Shown here: piece after piece, positions 14,705 through 22,548 of the stretch
Position numbering within the stretch: position 1 is the first letter of the stretch
How the letters are laid out: the number at the start of each line of letters is the position of its first letter
NCBI GenBank assembly: GCA_045532295.1
Contig: JAZSFP010000026.1
Span: forward strand, 1 to 64,000
Reading direction: 5' to 3'
DNA from: UBA10677 sp045532295
Lineage (GTDB): Bacteria; Bacillota; Clostridia; Christensenellales; Pumilibacteraceae
Length of the DNA stretch: 64,000 nucleotides
Notes under the pieces: generated by a model
Database searches by the model: none
Told to the model about the DNA's origin: nothing
The model's input: only the letters and a program-made list of their open reading frames with translations
Program-made: the position numbers and the translations under genes

Positions 14705-16932
14705 CTGAAAGAAGAGAATTTAACGGTGGAAAGTGGCAAACTGAAATTAACGTTCGCGACTTCATACAACAGAATTATACGCTTTACACGGGCGACGAGA
14801 GTTTCCTCGCCTCTCCCACTATGGCTACCCGCAAAGTTTGGGTTAAGTGTATGGAACTTCTTCAAAAGGAAATTAAGAACGGCGGTGTTTTAGACGTAGA
14901 CACTACCACCTTTTCGGGCATTTGCTCCTTTGCTCCCGGCTATATCGACAAAAATAACGAAGTAATCGTTGGGCTTCAAACTGACAAACCCTTAAAGCGT
15001 ATGGTAAACCCCTACGGCGGTATGCGTATGGCGGAGGCAAGCCTTTCCGCTTACGGCTATTCGCTCCCCGAGGAAATGAAAGCGCACTTTAACGAATACC
15101 GCAAAACTCACAACCAAGGCGTTTTCGACGCGTACCCCTCTTCCGTTCGCGCCGCTCGTCACGCAGGACTTTTAACGGGTCTTCCCGACGCTTACGGCAG
15201 AGGCAGAATTATCGGCGACTATCGTCGTATTCCTCTTTACGGTACTACTCGTCTTATCGAGGAAAAGAAAAAGGATTTACGCGCGCTTGAAGATAAGGAT
15301 ATGACGGAAGACAATATTCGTCTTCGCGAGGAAGTGTCAATGCAAATCCGCGCTCTTATGGATATTGAAAAAATGGCGGACAGTTACGGCGTTGACGTAC
15401 GCCTTCCTGCCGTTTCCGCTCTCCAAGCAGTACAAAATCTTTATATGGCGTACCTTGCGGGCGTAAAAGAGAACAACGGCGCGGCAACTTCGCTCGGTAG
15501 AACCTCTACTTTCCTTGACATTTATATCCAACGCGACCTTGAAAGCGGAGACTTGACTGAGAGCGGAGCGCAAGAACTTATTGACCAGTTCGTAATTAAA
15601 CTCCGTCTCGTTCGCCACCTCCGTACCCCCGAATACAACGAACTTTTCGGCGGAGATCCCACTTGGGTTACCGAATCGGTAGGAGGCATAGGCGAAGACG
15701 GTAGACCGCTCGTTACCAAAAACTCTTTCCGTATTCTTCACACGCTTATAAACCTTTCCCCCTCTCCCGAGCCTAACCTTACGGTGCTTTGGGACGAGAA
15801 ACTTCCCGACGCATTTAAGCGTTACTGCGCTAAAATTTCTATTCGTACCGACTCTATTCAATACGAAAGCGACACTGCTATGCGCCCCATTTACGGCGAC
15901 GACTACGCTATCGCTTGTTGCGTTTCAGCGATGAAGATGGGTAAGCAAATGCAGTTCTTCGGCGCGCGTTGTAACATTGCAAAGAGCCTTCTTTACGCAA
16001 TCAACGGCGGTCGCGACGAACTTAGCGGACACCTCGTTATCCCGGGCATTGAGCCTATACTCGACGAGGTTCTTGACTACGAAAAGGTTTGGGCAAACTA
16101 CGTTAAGGTTATGTCCAAAGTAGCGGTAATTTACGTTACGGCAAACAACATTATTCACTTTATGCACGATAAGTACGCGTACGAGGCGAGCCAACTCGCT
16201 CTTCACGATACTAACCCTGAAAAACTTATGGCGTTCGGTATCGCCGGTCTTTCCGTTGCGGCGGACAGTTTATCGGCTATAAAGTACGCAAAAGTTAAGC
16301 CCATAAGAAACAACGAAGGTATTGCGGTTGACTTTGAAACGACGGGCGAATTCCCCTGCTACGGCAACGACGACGACCGCGTAGATAACTTGGCGGTGGA
16401 TATCGTAAAGGCGTTCATTACCGAACTTAAAAAACACCCTCTCTACCGCAACGCAAAGCATACTCTTTCCGCACTCACGATTACTTCCAACGTAACCTAC
16501 GGCAAGAAGACGGGTACTACGCCTGACGGAAGAAAGGTAGGCGAGCCTCTTGCTCCCGGCGCTAACCCTATGCACGGCAGAGACAAGTCGGGCGCGCTCG
16601 CATCGCTTAACTCGGTTGCGAAAATCCCCTACGCTGATATTTGTCAAGACGGCGTTTCCAACACTTTCTCTATCGTTCCCTCCGCTCTTGGAAAGACGGA
16701 AGAGGAAAGCGCAGACAACCTCGTACATATTCTTGACGGATACTTCACTCAGGGCGCGCAACACCTCAACGTTAACGTTTTAAGCCGTGAACTTTTAATG
16801 GAGGCTTACGAGCATCCCGAACGCTATCCTATGCTCACTATTAGAGTTTCAGGTTACGCGGTTAATTTCCACCGTCTTAGCAAAGAACAACAACTTGAAG
16901 TTATTGCGAGAACTTTCCACGAGAGTGTTTAA
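14701..16932 (+). CDS. pflB: Formate C-acetyltransferase (pyruvate formate-lyase)
   Basis: 743 residues, the standard length. Converts pyruvate + CoA to acetyl-CoA + formate, supplying both ATP via acetate and one-carbon units for purine synthesis. The active-site cysteine pair is seen in DYAIACCVSAMKMGKQMQFF (near residue 405) and the glycyl-radical site in the C-terminal RVSGYAVNFHRL. GTTPDGRKVGEPLAPGANPM is another family hallmark. The link with the upstream ZTP riboswitch makes sense: formate feeds 10-formyl-THF, whose shortage raises ZTP. Confidence 0.97.
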   Translation: MTERREFNGGKWQTEINVRDFIQQNYTLYTGDESFLASPTMATRKVWVKCMELLQKEIKNGGVLDVDTTTFSGICSFAPGYIDKNNEVIVGLQTDKPLKRMVNPYGGMRMAEASLSAYGYSLPEEMKAHFNEYRKTHNQGVFDAYPSSVRAARHAGLLTGLPDAYGRGRIIGDYRRIPLYGTTRLIEEKKKDLRALEDKDMTEDNIRLREEVSMQIRALMDIEKMADSYGVDVRLPAVSALQAVQNLYMAYLAGVKENNGAATSLGRTSTFLDIYIQRDLESGDLTESGAQELIDQFVIKLRLVRHLRTPEYNELFGGDPTWVTESVGGIGEDGRPLVTKNSFRILHTLINLSPSPEPNLTVLWDEKLPDAFKRYCAKISIRTDSIQYESDTAMRPIYGDDYAIACCVSAMKMGKQMQFFGARCNIAKSLLYAINGGRDELSGHLVIPGIEPILDEVLDYEKVWANYVKVMSKVAVIYVTANNIIHFMHDKYAYEASQLALHDTNPEKLMAFGIAGLSVAADSLSAIKYAKVKPIRNNEGIAVDFETTGEFPCYGNDDDRVDNLAVDIVKAFITELKKHPLYRNAKHTLSALTITSNVTYGKKTGTTPDGRKVGEPLAPGANPMHGRDKSGALASLNSVAKIPYADICQDGVSNTFSIVPSALGKTEEESADNLVHILDGYFTQGAQHLNVNVLSRELLMEAYEHPERYPMLTIRVSGYAVNFHRLSKEQQLEVIARTFHESV

Positions 16933-16934
16933 TT

Positions 16935-17561
16935 ATGACTTATCTATTTGATTTTGACGGGACGCTGGTCGACTCGATGCCTATTTACGGGGCGACTATG
17001 CTCAACCTTATGAAAAAATACTCTTTGCCCGTTGACGAAAACACCCTCAAAGTAATTACTCCTCTGGGGCTTAAAGGAACGGCGGAATACTTTATTTCGC
17101 TTGGGCTTAAAGCGAAAATAGAAGATATAGTAAAAGATATGGCGGACGATATGCTAAACGAGTATATCCACAATATCCCCGCAAAAGAGGGCGTAATCGA
17201 CACTCTTTACAAACTCAAAGAGCGTGGCGATAGACTTGCCGTTCTTACCGCAAGTCCGCATATTTCCCTCGACCCTTGTCTCAAGCGTTTGGGCGTTTTC
17301 GATTTGTTTGAAAAAGTATGGTCGTGCGACGATTTTAACACGACCAAGGCTAACCCCGAAATTTACAAAATGGTAGCGAAAGAACTTAACGAGAGCGTAG
17401 AGGATATTATCTTCGTTGACGATAACGCTAACGCGGTTAAAACGGCGAAAGACGCAGGTATGATCTCTTACGGTATTTTCGACCTCTCCTCTAAAGATTT
17501 TATCGAAGAAATGAAAAGCGTTTCCGATAAATATCTTTACACTCTTTCCGAACTTTTGTAA
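16935..17561 (+). CDS. HAD-family hydrolase (phosphoglycolate-phosphatase-like)
   Basis: 208 residues beginning MTYLFDFDGTLVDSMPIYGA: motif I DxDGT with nucleophile Asp7 and acid Asp9; motif II LAVLTASP; motif III Lys in TKANPEIYK; motif IV VDDNANAV. A helical cap lies between motifs I and II (C1 cap), as in phosphoglycolate phosphatase and beta-phosphoglucomutase. It starts 2 nt after pflB, so it shares the riboswitch transcript. The physiological substrate cannot be read from sequence; clean-up of a phosphorylated by-product is plausible. Confidence 0.85.
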   Translation: MTYLFDFDGTLVDSMPIYGATMLNLMKKYSLPVDENTLKVITPLGLKGTAEYFISLGLKAKIEDIVKDMADDMLNEYIHNIPAKEGVIDTLYKLKERGDRLAVLTASPHISLDPCLKRLGVFDLFEKVWSCDDFNTTKANPEIYKMVAKELNESVEDIIFVDDNANAVKTAKDAGMISYGIFDLSSKDFIEEMKSVSDKYLYTLSELL

Positions 17562-17589
17562 CGAAAAAAGCATAACGGTAATAAAAATT

Positions 17590-17622
17590 AAAGCATTTAC
17601 CTCTCTTGGTAAATGCTTTTTT
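17590..17622. terminator. Bidirectional terminator after the pfl operon
   Basis: AAAGCATTTACC (17590-17601) pairs with GGTAAATGCTTT (17608-17619), followed by T residues; the mirror strand also has A/T tails, serving the converging gene at 17626. Confidence 0.85.
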
Positions 17623-17625
17623 CGT

Positions 17626-18429
17626 TTATAAAATTTCGTCGGTGGGGGTTGTGGGGAATTCGGAAATGCAGAAACTACAATACTCTTCACAGCAAGCAAA
17701 ACAGTACTCGTCAGAAAGAAACAGCCCTGCTTTTTCAAGGTGGATTTCTTCCATCGTACTCCCTTGATACTTATCATATTCAAGCGCTTTTTCAAGACTA
17801 TCTGATATATCGTAATAATCCCCGAACCCACAGTTACACACGTCGAGCGAACCGTCCGCAAAGAACTGCTCACAAGAAACTCTGTACTCGTCGTTACCGT
17901 CCTCGCCGTAAGGCATTTCGTTGCATTTTTTGGTAAGTTCTTCGTCAGTTATTCCTTCGCTCTCACAGTAAACCTTTCTTACCGCGCTATAAAATTCACG
18001 GCAAAACTCACGATACGGTTTGGACGGATCAAAGCCAAACACACAAGCAAGGTCGTCTTCGGGCATAAGCCCTGCAATAGCGCAAAGTTCGTCTTCGTCT
18101 TTATCCTTTAACGCCTCGATTTCCTCTGGCGAATAACCGAAGTTCTTATATTCCTCTTCCGCCAAAGCAAGCAAGCGTTCCTTAGCAATCTCTTTGGTGA
18201 TTTTTTCCTTAGTCAAATATTCTTTGGCTTCTTGCTCCCGCCAGTAAAGCGCGCTTTCACGCTCCATTTCAGCGTTGCCTATAAGTCCGCGTAAGAAAAG
18301 AACTTTATATAAAGGCGAAAGAATAACGAAATGACAGCACTCGCCCTCTTTATTATATTTTTTGAGCGTTACCGAATGCGCGCTACTGCTATTCGTTTCA
18401 AAAACGCCCTCGCGTATAACCTCTCTCAT
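17626..18429 (-). CDS. Acidic protein of the FETNSSSxHS family, function unknown
   Basis: 267 residues, strongly acidic, opening MREVIREGVFETNSSSAHSV. The ETNSSS(S)HS signature at the N-terminus recurs in uncharacterised Bacillota and phage proteins; I know of no established function. The C-terminus is Cys-rich (YCFACCEEYCSFC), suggesting a metal site. It starts 9 nt after the DtxR-like repressor gene and is probably co-transcribed with it, so a link to metal handling is possible but inferred. Confidence 0.65.
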   Translation of the reverse strand: MREVIREGVFETNSSSAHSVTLKKYNKEGECCHFVILSPLYKVLFLRGLIGNAEMERESALYWREQEAKEYLTKEKITKEIAKERLLALAEEEYKNFGYSPEEIEALKDKDEDELCAIAGLMPEDDLACVFGFDPSKPYREFCREFYSAVRKVYCESEGITDEELTKKCNEMPYGEDGNDEYRVSCEQFFADGSLDVCNCGFGDYYDISDSLEKALEYDKYQGSTMEEIHLEKAGLFLSDEYCFACCEEYCSFCISEFPTTPTDEIL

Positions 18430-18437
18430 CTTTCTTC

Positions 18438-18800
18438 CTATTTCTTGATAAATTCCTTCATTACGGACAAAAGTTCGTCAGTAATTGCGTGCTCGAAACG
18501 ACAAGCGTTCTCTTCAGCAATATCCTCGCTCGCGCCTATCTTAATTAGCACCGCAGTAATCGTTTCGTGGCGTTCGTAAATATCGTTAGCCTTCTTTTTC
18601 CCGCTCTCGGTGAAGAAAATTTCTCCGCTCTTCTCTACTTTTATGTAACCCGCCTTTTGTAAAAGTCCCACGGCACGCGAAACGCTCGCGCGCGAAAACC
18701 CAAGTTCAGTCGCTATATCAATAGAATGAACGTTAGACTTTTCCTTGCTCAATAAGTATATCGTTTCAAGATACATCTCTTCACTTTCGCGGTACTTCAT
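18438..18800 (-). CDS. DtxR/MntR-family metal-dependent repressor
   Basis: 120 residues: an N-terminal winged HTH (ESEEMYLETIYLLSKEK, then DIATELGFSRASVSRAVGLLQ) and a dimerisation/metal-binding helix set with ENACRFEHAITDELL, matching the conserved E-x-x-C-R-x-E-H ligands of DtxR/MntR. The third SH3-like domain of DtxR is absent, as in MntR. It binds operator DNA when loaded with Fe or Mn. No transporter gene lies nearby; the only operon partner is the acidic Cys-rich protein downstream. The promoter region has an inverted repeat. Confidence 0.9.
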   Translation of the reverse strand: MKYRESEEMYLETIYLLSKEKSNVHSIDIATELGFSRASVSRAVGLLQKAGYIKVEKSGEIFFTESGKKKANDIYERHETITAVLIKIGASEDIAEENACRFEHAITDELLSVMKEFIKK

Positions 18801-18828
18801 TTTTCTTTCTCCTAATGATTATACTTAT

Positions 18829-18859
18829 ATTTTACACCCTGCTTGACCTTTTTGTCAAG
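18829..18859 (-). promoter_or_regulatory. Promoter and possible operator of the DtxR-like gene
   Basis: Minus-strand TTGACA (18858-18853), 18-nt spacer, TAAAAT (18834-18829). An inverted repeat CTTGAC-N6-GTCAAG (18842-18859) overlaps the -35 box and could be an autoregulatory site. Confidence 0.6.
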
Positions 18860-18889
18860 TAAATATAAGCAACGACCGCTTTTGTCAAT

Positions 18890-19291
18890 TTACGCCCCTA
18901 TTTCTCTCCCCGAATTCATATATTTATCTATTTCAGTTCTATACAAAAAACTTATTAATTCACAAACCGTTGCAATAAATTCTTTAACGCATAACTTTTC
19001 GCCACTATATACTATCTCAAATCCAGCAAAATCGTTTATTTTGTCTTGAAGTTCTTTTTCTTGCGACGCGTTCAACGCCGTCCTCATATCCCTCTCAACC
19101 GACTTTTTGCTCACGCTGATATTACACGCGATACCTTCGCAAATCTCGTTCATATTGTAGTCGTTAAATAAATACATTTCAATAGCCATCTTTAAATACG
19201 CAAACCCATTAAGCGCAGGCGATATGCCCATCGTCATCATTACGCGCGAAACGTATTCGTCAATTTCTGCATTTACACAAGTATACCGCAT
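18890..19291 (-). CDS. Stand-alone Spo0A C-terminal-domain-like DNA-binding protein
   Basis: 133 residues (GAGGAG upstream). It resembles the DNA-binding domain of Spo0A: VSRVMMTMGISPALNGFAYLKMAI parallels the LGxPAxxKGYxYLxxAI of Spo0A, and SVSKKSVERDMRTAL parallels the recognition helix SRVERAIRHAIE, keeping Val-Glu-Arg and the following Arg. The receiver domain is absent, and the C-terminal 45 residues are different. Spo0A is the master regulator of sporulation onset. This one cannot be phosphorylated in the normal way, so it may compete with or modulate Spo0A at 0A boxes. Its own promoter contains a consensus 0A box. Confidence 0.75.
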   Translation of the reverse strand: MRYTCVNAEIDEYVSRVMMTMGISPALNGFAYLKMAIEMYLFNDYNMNEICEGIACNISVSKKSVERDMRTALNASQEKELQDKINDFAGFEIVYSGEKLCVKEFIATVCELISFLYRTEIDKYMNSGREIGA

Positions 19292-19333
19292 AACATCTCC
19301 TCGTTTTTTGCCCGTCGGCGTTTTGTCATTGTT

Positions 19334-19362
19334 ATAATAACATATTTCGACATATTATGCAA
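19334..19362 (-). promoter_or_regulatory. Promoter of the Spo0A-like gene
   Basis: Minus-strand TTGCAT (19362-19357), 17-nt spacer, TATTAT (19339-19334). Confidence 0.6.
19346..19352 (-). promoter_or_regulatory. 0A box (TGTCGAA) in the promoter spacer
   Basis: TGTCGAA, the consensus Spo0A target, lies between the -35 and -10 boxes of the Spo0A-domain gene. Any 7-mer occurs by chance several times per 64 kb counting both strands, so position rather than presence is the argument. Confidence 0.5.
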
Positions 19363-19440
19363 GCATTTTCGTACAACATTTTAAAACTTTTTTAATATTT
19401 TTTGATAAATTTATATTTTCAGTGTTTTTGTAGTATGATA

Positions 19441-19473
19441 AAAGCCGAAACTCATTTACATTTCGGCTTTTAT
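19441..19473. terminator. Terminator of the SPFH-like operon
   Basis: AAAGCCGAAA (19441-19450) pairs with TTTCGGCTTT (19461-19470) with T-rich flanks; on the minus strand it directly follows the 19476 gene. Confidence 0.75.
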
Positions 19474-19475
19474 TC

Positions 19476-19919
19476 TTATATTTCAGATATCATATAATCG
19501 TAAGGAACTGCGGTTGAATATACTTTAATTCTTATCGTATATCTTTCGTACTGTGTTAAATATAAAATATAACCGCCACGATAACTTGAGTAAGTTCCGC
19601 TTACCACCGTTCCGTCGGCTGAATACGCAATAACGGAAATAGTATCGTAATAATTTGATACCTCCAACAAGTATTTATTAGCGTAAGTATAGAAGTTAAA
19701 CGCCTCTTCAGTATCGTAAGTAGCATACTCGGTATCCTCAGCAATTAGAGATAGGGACGAATCGTAACCTCGGCTACTGCCACCGCCATTGTGCGGTCCG
19801 TTAAGTCCACCCACAATCATTAAGATTACGCCTGTAAGCGCAAAAACGACGGCAATCGAGAGAGAAACTATTGCAATAATAACTGCTTTTTTGCCAAATT
19901 TATCTATAAGTTTATTCAT
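19476..19919 (-). CDS. Small anchored extracytoplasmic protein
   Basis: 147 residues: a basic N-terminus, one long hydrophobic segment (about 13-37, VIIAIVSLSIAVVFALTGVI), a Gly/Asn/Ser-rich linker (GPHNGGGSSRG) and a Tyr-rich beta domain of about 90 residues predicted outside the cell. No family is recognised. It is the last gene of the operon with the SPFH-like and zinc-ribbon genes (gap of 4 nt), so it probably works at the membrane with them. Confidence 0.65.
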   Translation of the reverse strand: MNKLIDKFGKKAVIIAIVSLSIAVVFALTGVILMIVGGLNGPHNGGGSSRGYDSSLSLIAEDTEYATYDTEEAFNFYTYANKYLLEVSNYYDTISVIAYSADGTVVSGTYSSYRGGYILYLTQYERYTIRIKVYSTAVPYDYMISEI

Positions 19920-19923
19920 ATCG

Positions 19924-21198
19924 TTAGCCCTTCTTTGCCGTATCTTGATATTCTTCTATTTGCGCTTGATATTCAGCGTCTGCCTCTTTATTCGTTTCGT
20001 TCTCCTCGCCCTTTTCTTTTTTGCTGACCGATATAGCAATCATAAAGCCAAGGGGGATAATGGACAAGCCTATAAATAGCAATCCAAGACCGATTCCACT
20101 TTCGCTTGCCATTACTATGCCGATAATGAACAAGATAATGAACGGAATAATCAAGAGCCCGTATTTTGATACTTTAACCTCCTCGCGAACGGGGACGTCT
20201 GCTTGTTTAACAGTTTCTGCGTCAACTCTCTTCGCTCTGCGTTCGTTAAGTTCGCTCGTGTAGTCTTCTTGTTTATGTCTGCCGTGTTCGATTTCGTATC
20301 TGGTTGCATAACGCTCGATTGCAAAATCTTTCTCCGCCTCAGTCATTGCAACGGGGAAGTTGGGGTGCTTAGCGTGAATTTCCGCTTTCTTCTCGTAAGT
20401 GAGGAGCGATTCTTTTTCGTACTCAATTTCAGCCTTCTTTTTCTTCTTCATATTTACGAGTTCAAGACTGTTTTGCTCGAGAATTTTCTCCGTTTGCTTG
20501 GAAACGGACAAGTTAGAAATCGTAACTTTTTGGACGATTACGCCACTGCCAGCCAAGATATCGTCGAGGTTTACCGTAAAATCGTCTTCCATTTCTCCGC
20601 AAAGCCCGTTGAGTTTATATACGGATAATTTACCCTCGTCAACGTATTTTTTAACGGTCGTTCTATACGCGGAGTTAATAAGGCGCAAAAGTTCTTTTCT
20701 AACCGCGTTATAACCGAACATCGTTACCGAAAGGTCCATATTTTTAAGGAATTCGATCGAGTTCGTTATCTTGAACGACACGCCAAGTTTTACTATAAGA
20801 TAAGTAGAAATTTCAAGTTCCGGGTCAAAATAGAAGAGTTGCTCTCCATCACAAGTCTTATACGCCAAGGTAAGAAGAATATTTTCGTCAAACGCCTTTT
20901 GACAAAACCCGTTAAATTCCTTGTTCCCTTCAGTCAACTTGCTATAAACGAAAATTTTTGCCAAATCTTCAGTGTATTGTTCGCGATTTAAATAAATAAA
21001 GAGCGAGGGCTTTTTCTCAATACAAAACTTAAGGAAGGTTATCTCGTTTCCCTCGACAAGCGTTGCAAGTTTGCTCGGTTGCTGTTCAACGAAAGCAAAC
21101 ACCGCTTGACGATTAGTTGCTCGCTTAGGGTCTAAATCCTTAATCTTTTTCGTTCCTTTCATTAATTCTGAAAGGAGTTTTTCCGTAATCTCGTTCAT
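19924..21198 (-). CDS. SPFH/band-7-like membrane-associated protein
   Basis: 424 residues. The N-terminal 200 residues resemble an SPFH core (ELEISTYLIVKLGVSFKI and KNMDLSVTMFGYNAVRKELLRLINSAYRTTVKKYV), followed by a Lys/Glu-rich coiled coil (about 225-300) and, unusually for the family, two hydrophobic segments at about 350-395 near a charged C-terminus. SPFH proteins form ring- or cage-like membrane scaffolds. The assignment is by pattern and is tentative. It follows the zinc-ribbon gene closely, and both depend on the G-tract promoter at 21431-21459. It might alternatively belong to virion-core/SPFH families that pair with zinc ribbons. Confidence 0.6.
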   Translation of the reverse strand: MNEITEKLLSELMKGTKKIKDLDPKRATNRQAVFAFVEQQPSKLATLVEGNEITFLKFCIEKKPSLFIYLNREQYTEDLAKIFVYSKLTEGNKEFNGFCQKAFDENILLTLAYKTCDGEQLFYFDPELEISTYLIVKLGVSFKITNSIEFLKNMDLSVTMFGYNAVRKELLRLINSAYRTTVKKYVDEGKLSVYKLNGLCGEMEDDFTVNLDDILAGSGVIVQKVTISNLSVSKQTEKILEQNSLELVNMKKKKKAEIEYEKESLLTYEKKAEIHAKHPNFPVAMTEAEKDFAIERYATRYEIEHGRHKQEDYTSELNERRAKRVDAETVKQADVPVREEVKVSKYGLLIIPFIILFIIGIVMASESGIGLGLLFIGLSIIPLGFMIAISVSKKEKGEENETNKEADAEYQAQIEEYQDTAKKG

Positions 21199-21208
21199 TT
21201 GTTTCCTC

Positions 21209-21361
21209 CTACTTTAAATAGTTACTGCACATTTCGCACAGTCCGTTGCTTACTTTATTAGCGTGCCCACACACGGAACATACTACCTTTTGTTCTTTCT
21301 CCGTAATAGCCTTTACCGCATCGGCAATGGCTTTTACTACGTCATCCTTTTTCTCTTCCAT
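21209..21361 (-). CDS. 50-residue zinc-ribbon protein
   Basis: Starts at the ATG at 21361 (GAGGAG upstream); the longer frame from 21409 would run through the leader hairpin. An N-terminal amphipathic helix (VVKAIADAVKAITEKEQ) is followed by a CxxC...CxxC zinc ribbon (CSVCGHANKVSNGLCEMC). It is the first gene of the G-tract-promoter operon. Short zinc ribbons next to SPFH proteins often act as adaptors; that role is inferred. Confidence 0.7.
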   Translation of the reverse strand: MEEKKDDVVKAIADAVKAITEKEQKVVCSVCGHANKVSNGLCEMCSNYLK

Positions 21362-21389
21362 TTTATTCTCCTCTTTAATTGCAAAATAT

Positions 21390-21415
21390 AAAACCGTGGC
21401 GAAAGCCACGGTTTT
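21390..21415 (-). promoter_or_regulatory. Leader hairpin in the 5' UTR of the zinc-ribbon/SPFH operon
   Basis: AAAACCGTGGC (21390-21400) and GCCACGGTTTT (21405-21415) form an 11-bp perfect stem with a GAAA/TTTC loop. It lies between the promoter (21431-21459) and the first start codon and is followed by TTTTATATTTT on the transcript, so it can act as an attenuator. Confidence 0.6.
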
Positions 21416-21430
21416 CGCATTTATGCGATT

Positions 21431-21459
21431 ATTATAACAAAGTTCCCCCCCCCCGTCAA
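21431..21459 (-). promoter_or_regulatory. Promoter with a G10 tract between -35 and -10
   Basis: Minus-strand TTGACG (21459-21454) and TATAAT (21436-21431) with a 17-nt spacer. Ten consecutive G (21454-21445) form the last base of the -35 box and nine bases of the spacer. Slippage would change the spacer from the optimal 17, a known phase-variation mechanism. Confidence 0.8.
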
Positions 21460-21510
21460 GTATTTTGCGGTTTTTTATAAAATTTTGTAATTTTCTTATA
21501 CTTTTGCAAC

Positions 21511-21538
21511 AAAAAACCGCCCAACACTTAGGGCGGTT
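21511..21538 (-). terminator. Terminator of gpsA
   Basis: Minus-strand ACCGCCC and GGGCGGT stem (21531-21537 with 21516-21522) followed by six T. Confidence 0.8.
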
Positions 21539-21544
21539 CGATCC

Positions 21545-22537
21545 TTATTCTGCTTTTAAGTTTGAGGTCATTAGTTTTTTAATTTCTTCAGTGGGGCTTG
21601 ATTTTTGCTTTATAACGTTATATACGGCAGTTACTATGGGGGAATAGATATTATTTTCCTTTGCAATTTCGTAGGCTATTTCGCAAGCGAAAATTCCCTC
21701 TACCGTTTTTTTGTTGTTTTCATTAAAATACTGCATACCCTCACGCCCGATTACGACTCCAGCGGAAAAATTACGGGAAGTAAGGCTGGAGCAAGTTAAA
21801 ACCAAGTCGCCCACGCCGGTAAGACCGAAACAAGTTTTCTCGTCTCCACCAAAGTGCGTTACGTAGCGAACGATTTCCGCCATACCTCGAGTTATAACGG
21901 CCGCTCTTGAGTTGACTTTACCGCCCATTCCCTCTACTATTCCGCTTGCAAGCGCAATGACGTTTTTAAGGGCGGCAGAGTATTCCGCTCCCACCACGTC
22001 GAGCGAAGTATAAACCCTAAAGTACGAATTCGAAAAAAGCGCTTGAACGCGCTCGCACGCGCTCGCATCTTCCCCCGACGCTACGATTGCCGAATACTGT
22101 TTCTCCACTACCTCTTCAGCAAAGGTTGGTCCTAAAAGTGATACTACGTATGCATTTTTTTGCGACAAAATCTCGCGAATAATCTTTCCAAGCGGTTTTT
22201 TCGTGATGGGGTCAAAGCCCTTCGCCACGTTTACGATTACCGCTCCGTCCTTAATTTTATCGAGGATTTTTCGAGTGGTTTGAGCAATAGCGAAGGAAGG
22301 TACTGCAAGCACGATAAAATCAGCGTCCTTTACCGCAAAGTCAATATCCTCGCTCGCTACGATACTCTCGTCTATTTTAAGTTTTTCGAAGTATCGGGAA
22401 TTAGTGTGGGCGGAGTTTATTTCCGCTATTTCCTCTTTGCAAATTCCGTAAATCCTTACTCGATTTCCGTTGCTTGCAAGTAGGTTGCCCAGCGCAGTTC
22501 CCCACGCTCCCGAACCAAGTACGCAAATGTTTTTCAT
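21545..22537 (-). CDS. gpsA: Glycerol-3-phosphate dehydrogenase [NAD(P)+]
   Basis: 330 residues. The ATG at 22537 has GGAG 6 nt upstream; an in-frame GTG at 22549 overlaps that SD and is rejected. Rossmann motif GSGAWGTALGNLLA at the N-terminus, then KGFD and LGPTFAEEV, catalytic Lys in EYSAALKNVIALASG, and substrate loop SRNFSAGVVIG. It reduces dihydroxyacetone phosphate to sn-glycerol-3-phosphate, the entry to membrane phospholipids. It lies after the membrane-anchored protein gene at 22549. Confidence 0.96.
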   Translation of the reverse strand: MKNICVLGSGAWGTALGNLLASNGNRVRIYGICKEEIAEINSAHTNSRYFEKLKIDESIVASEDIDFAVKDADFIVLAVPSFAIAQTTRKILDKIKDGAVIVNVAKGFDPITKKPLGKIIREILSQKNAYVVSLLGPTFAEEVVEKQYSAIVASGEDASACERVQALFSNSYFRVYTSLDVVGAEYSAALKNVIALASGIVEGMGGKVNSRAAVITRGMAEIVRYVTHFGGDEKTCFGLTGVGDLVLTCSSLTSRNFSAGVVIGREGMQYFNENNKKTVEGIFACEIAYEIAKENNIYSPIVTAVYNVIKQKSSPTEEIKKLMTSNLKAE

Positions 22538-22548
22538 AGTTTTCTCCA

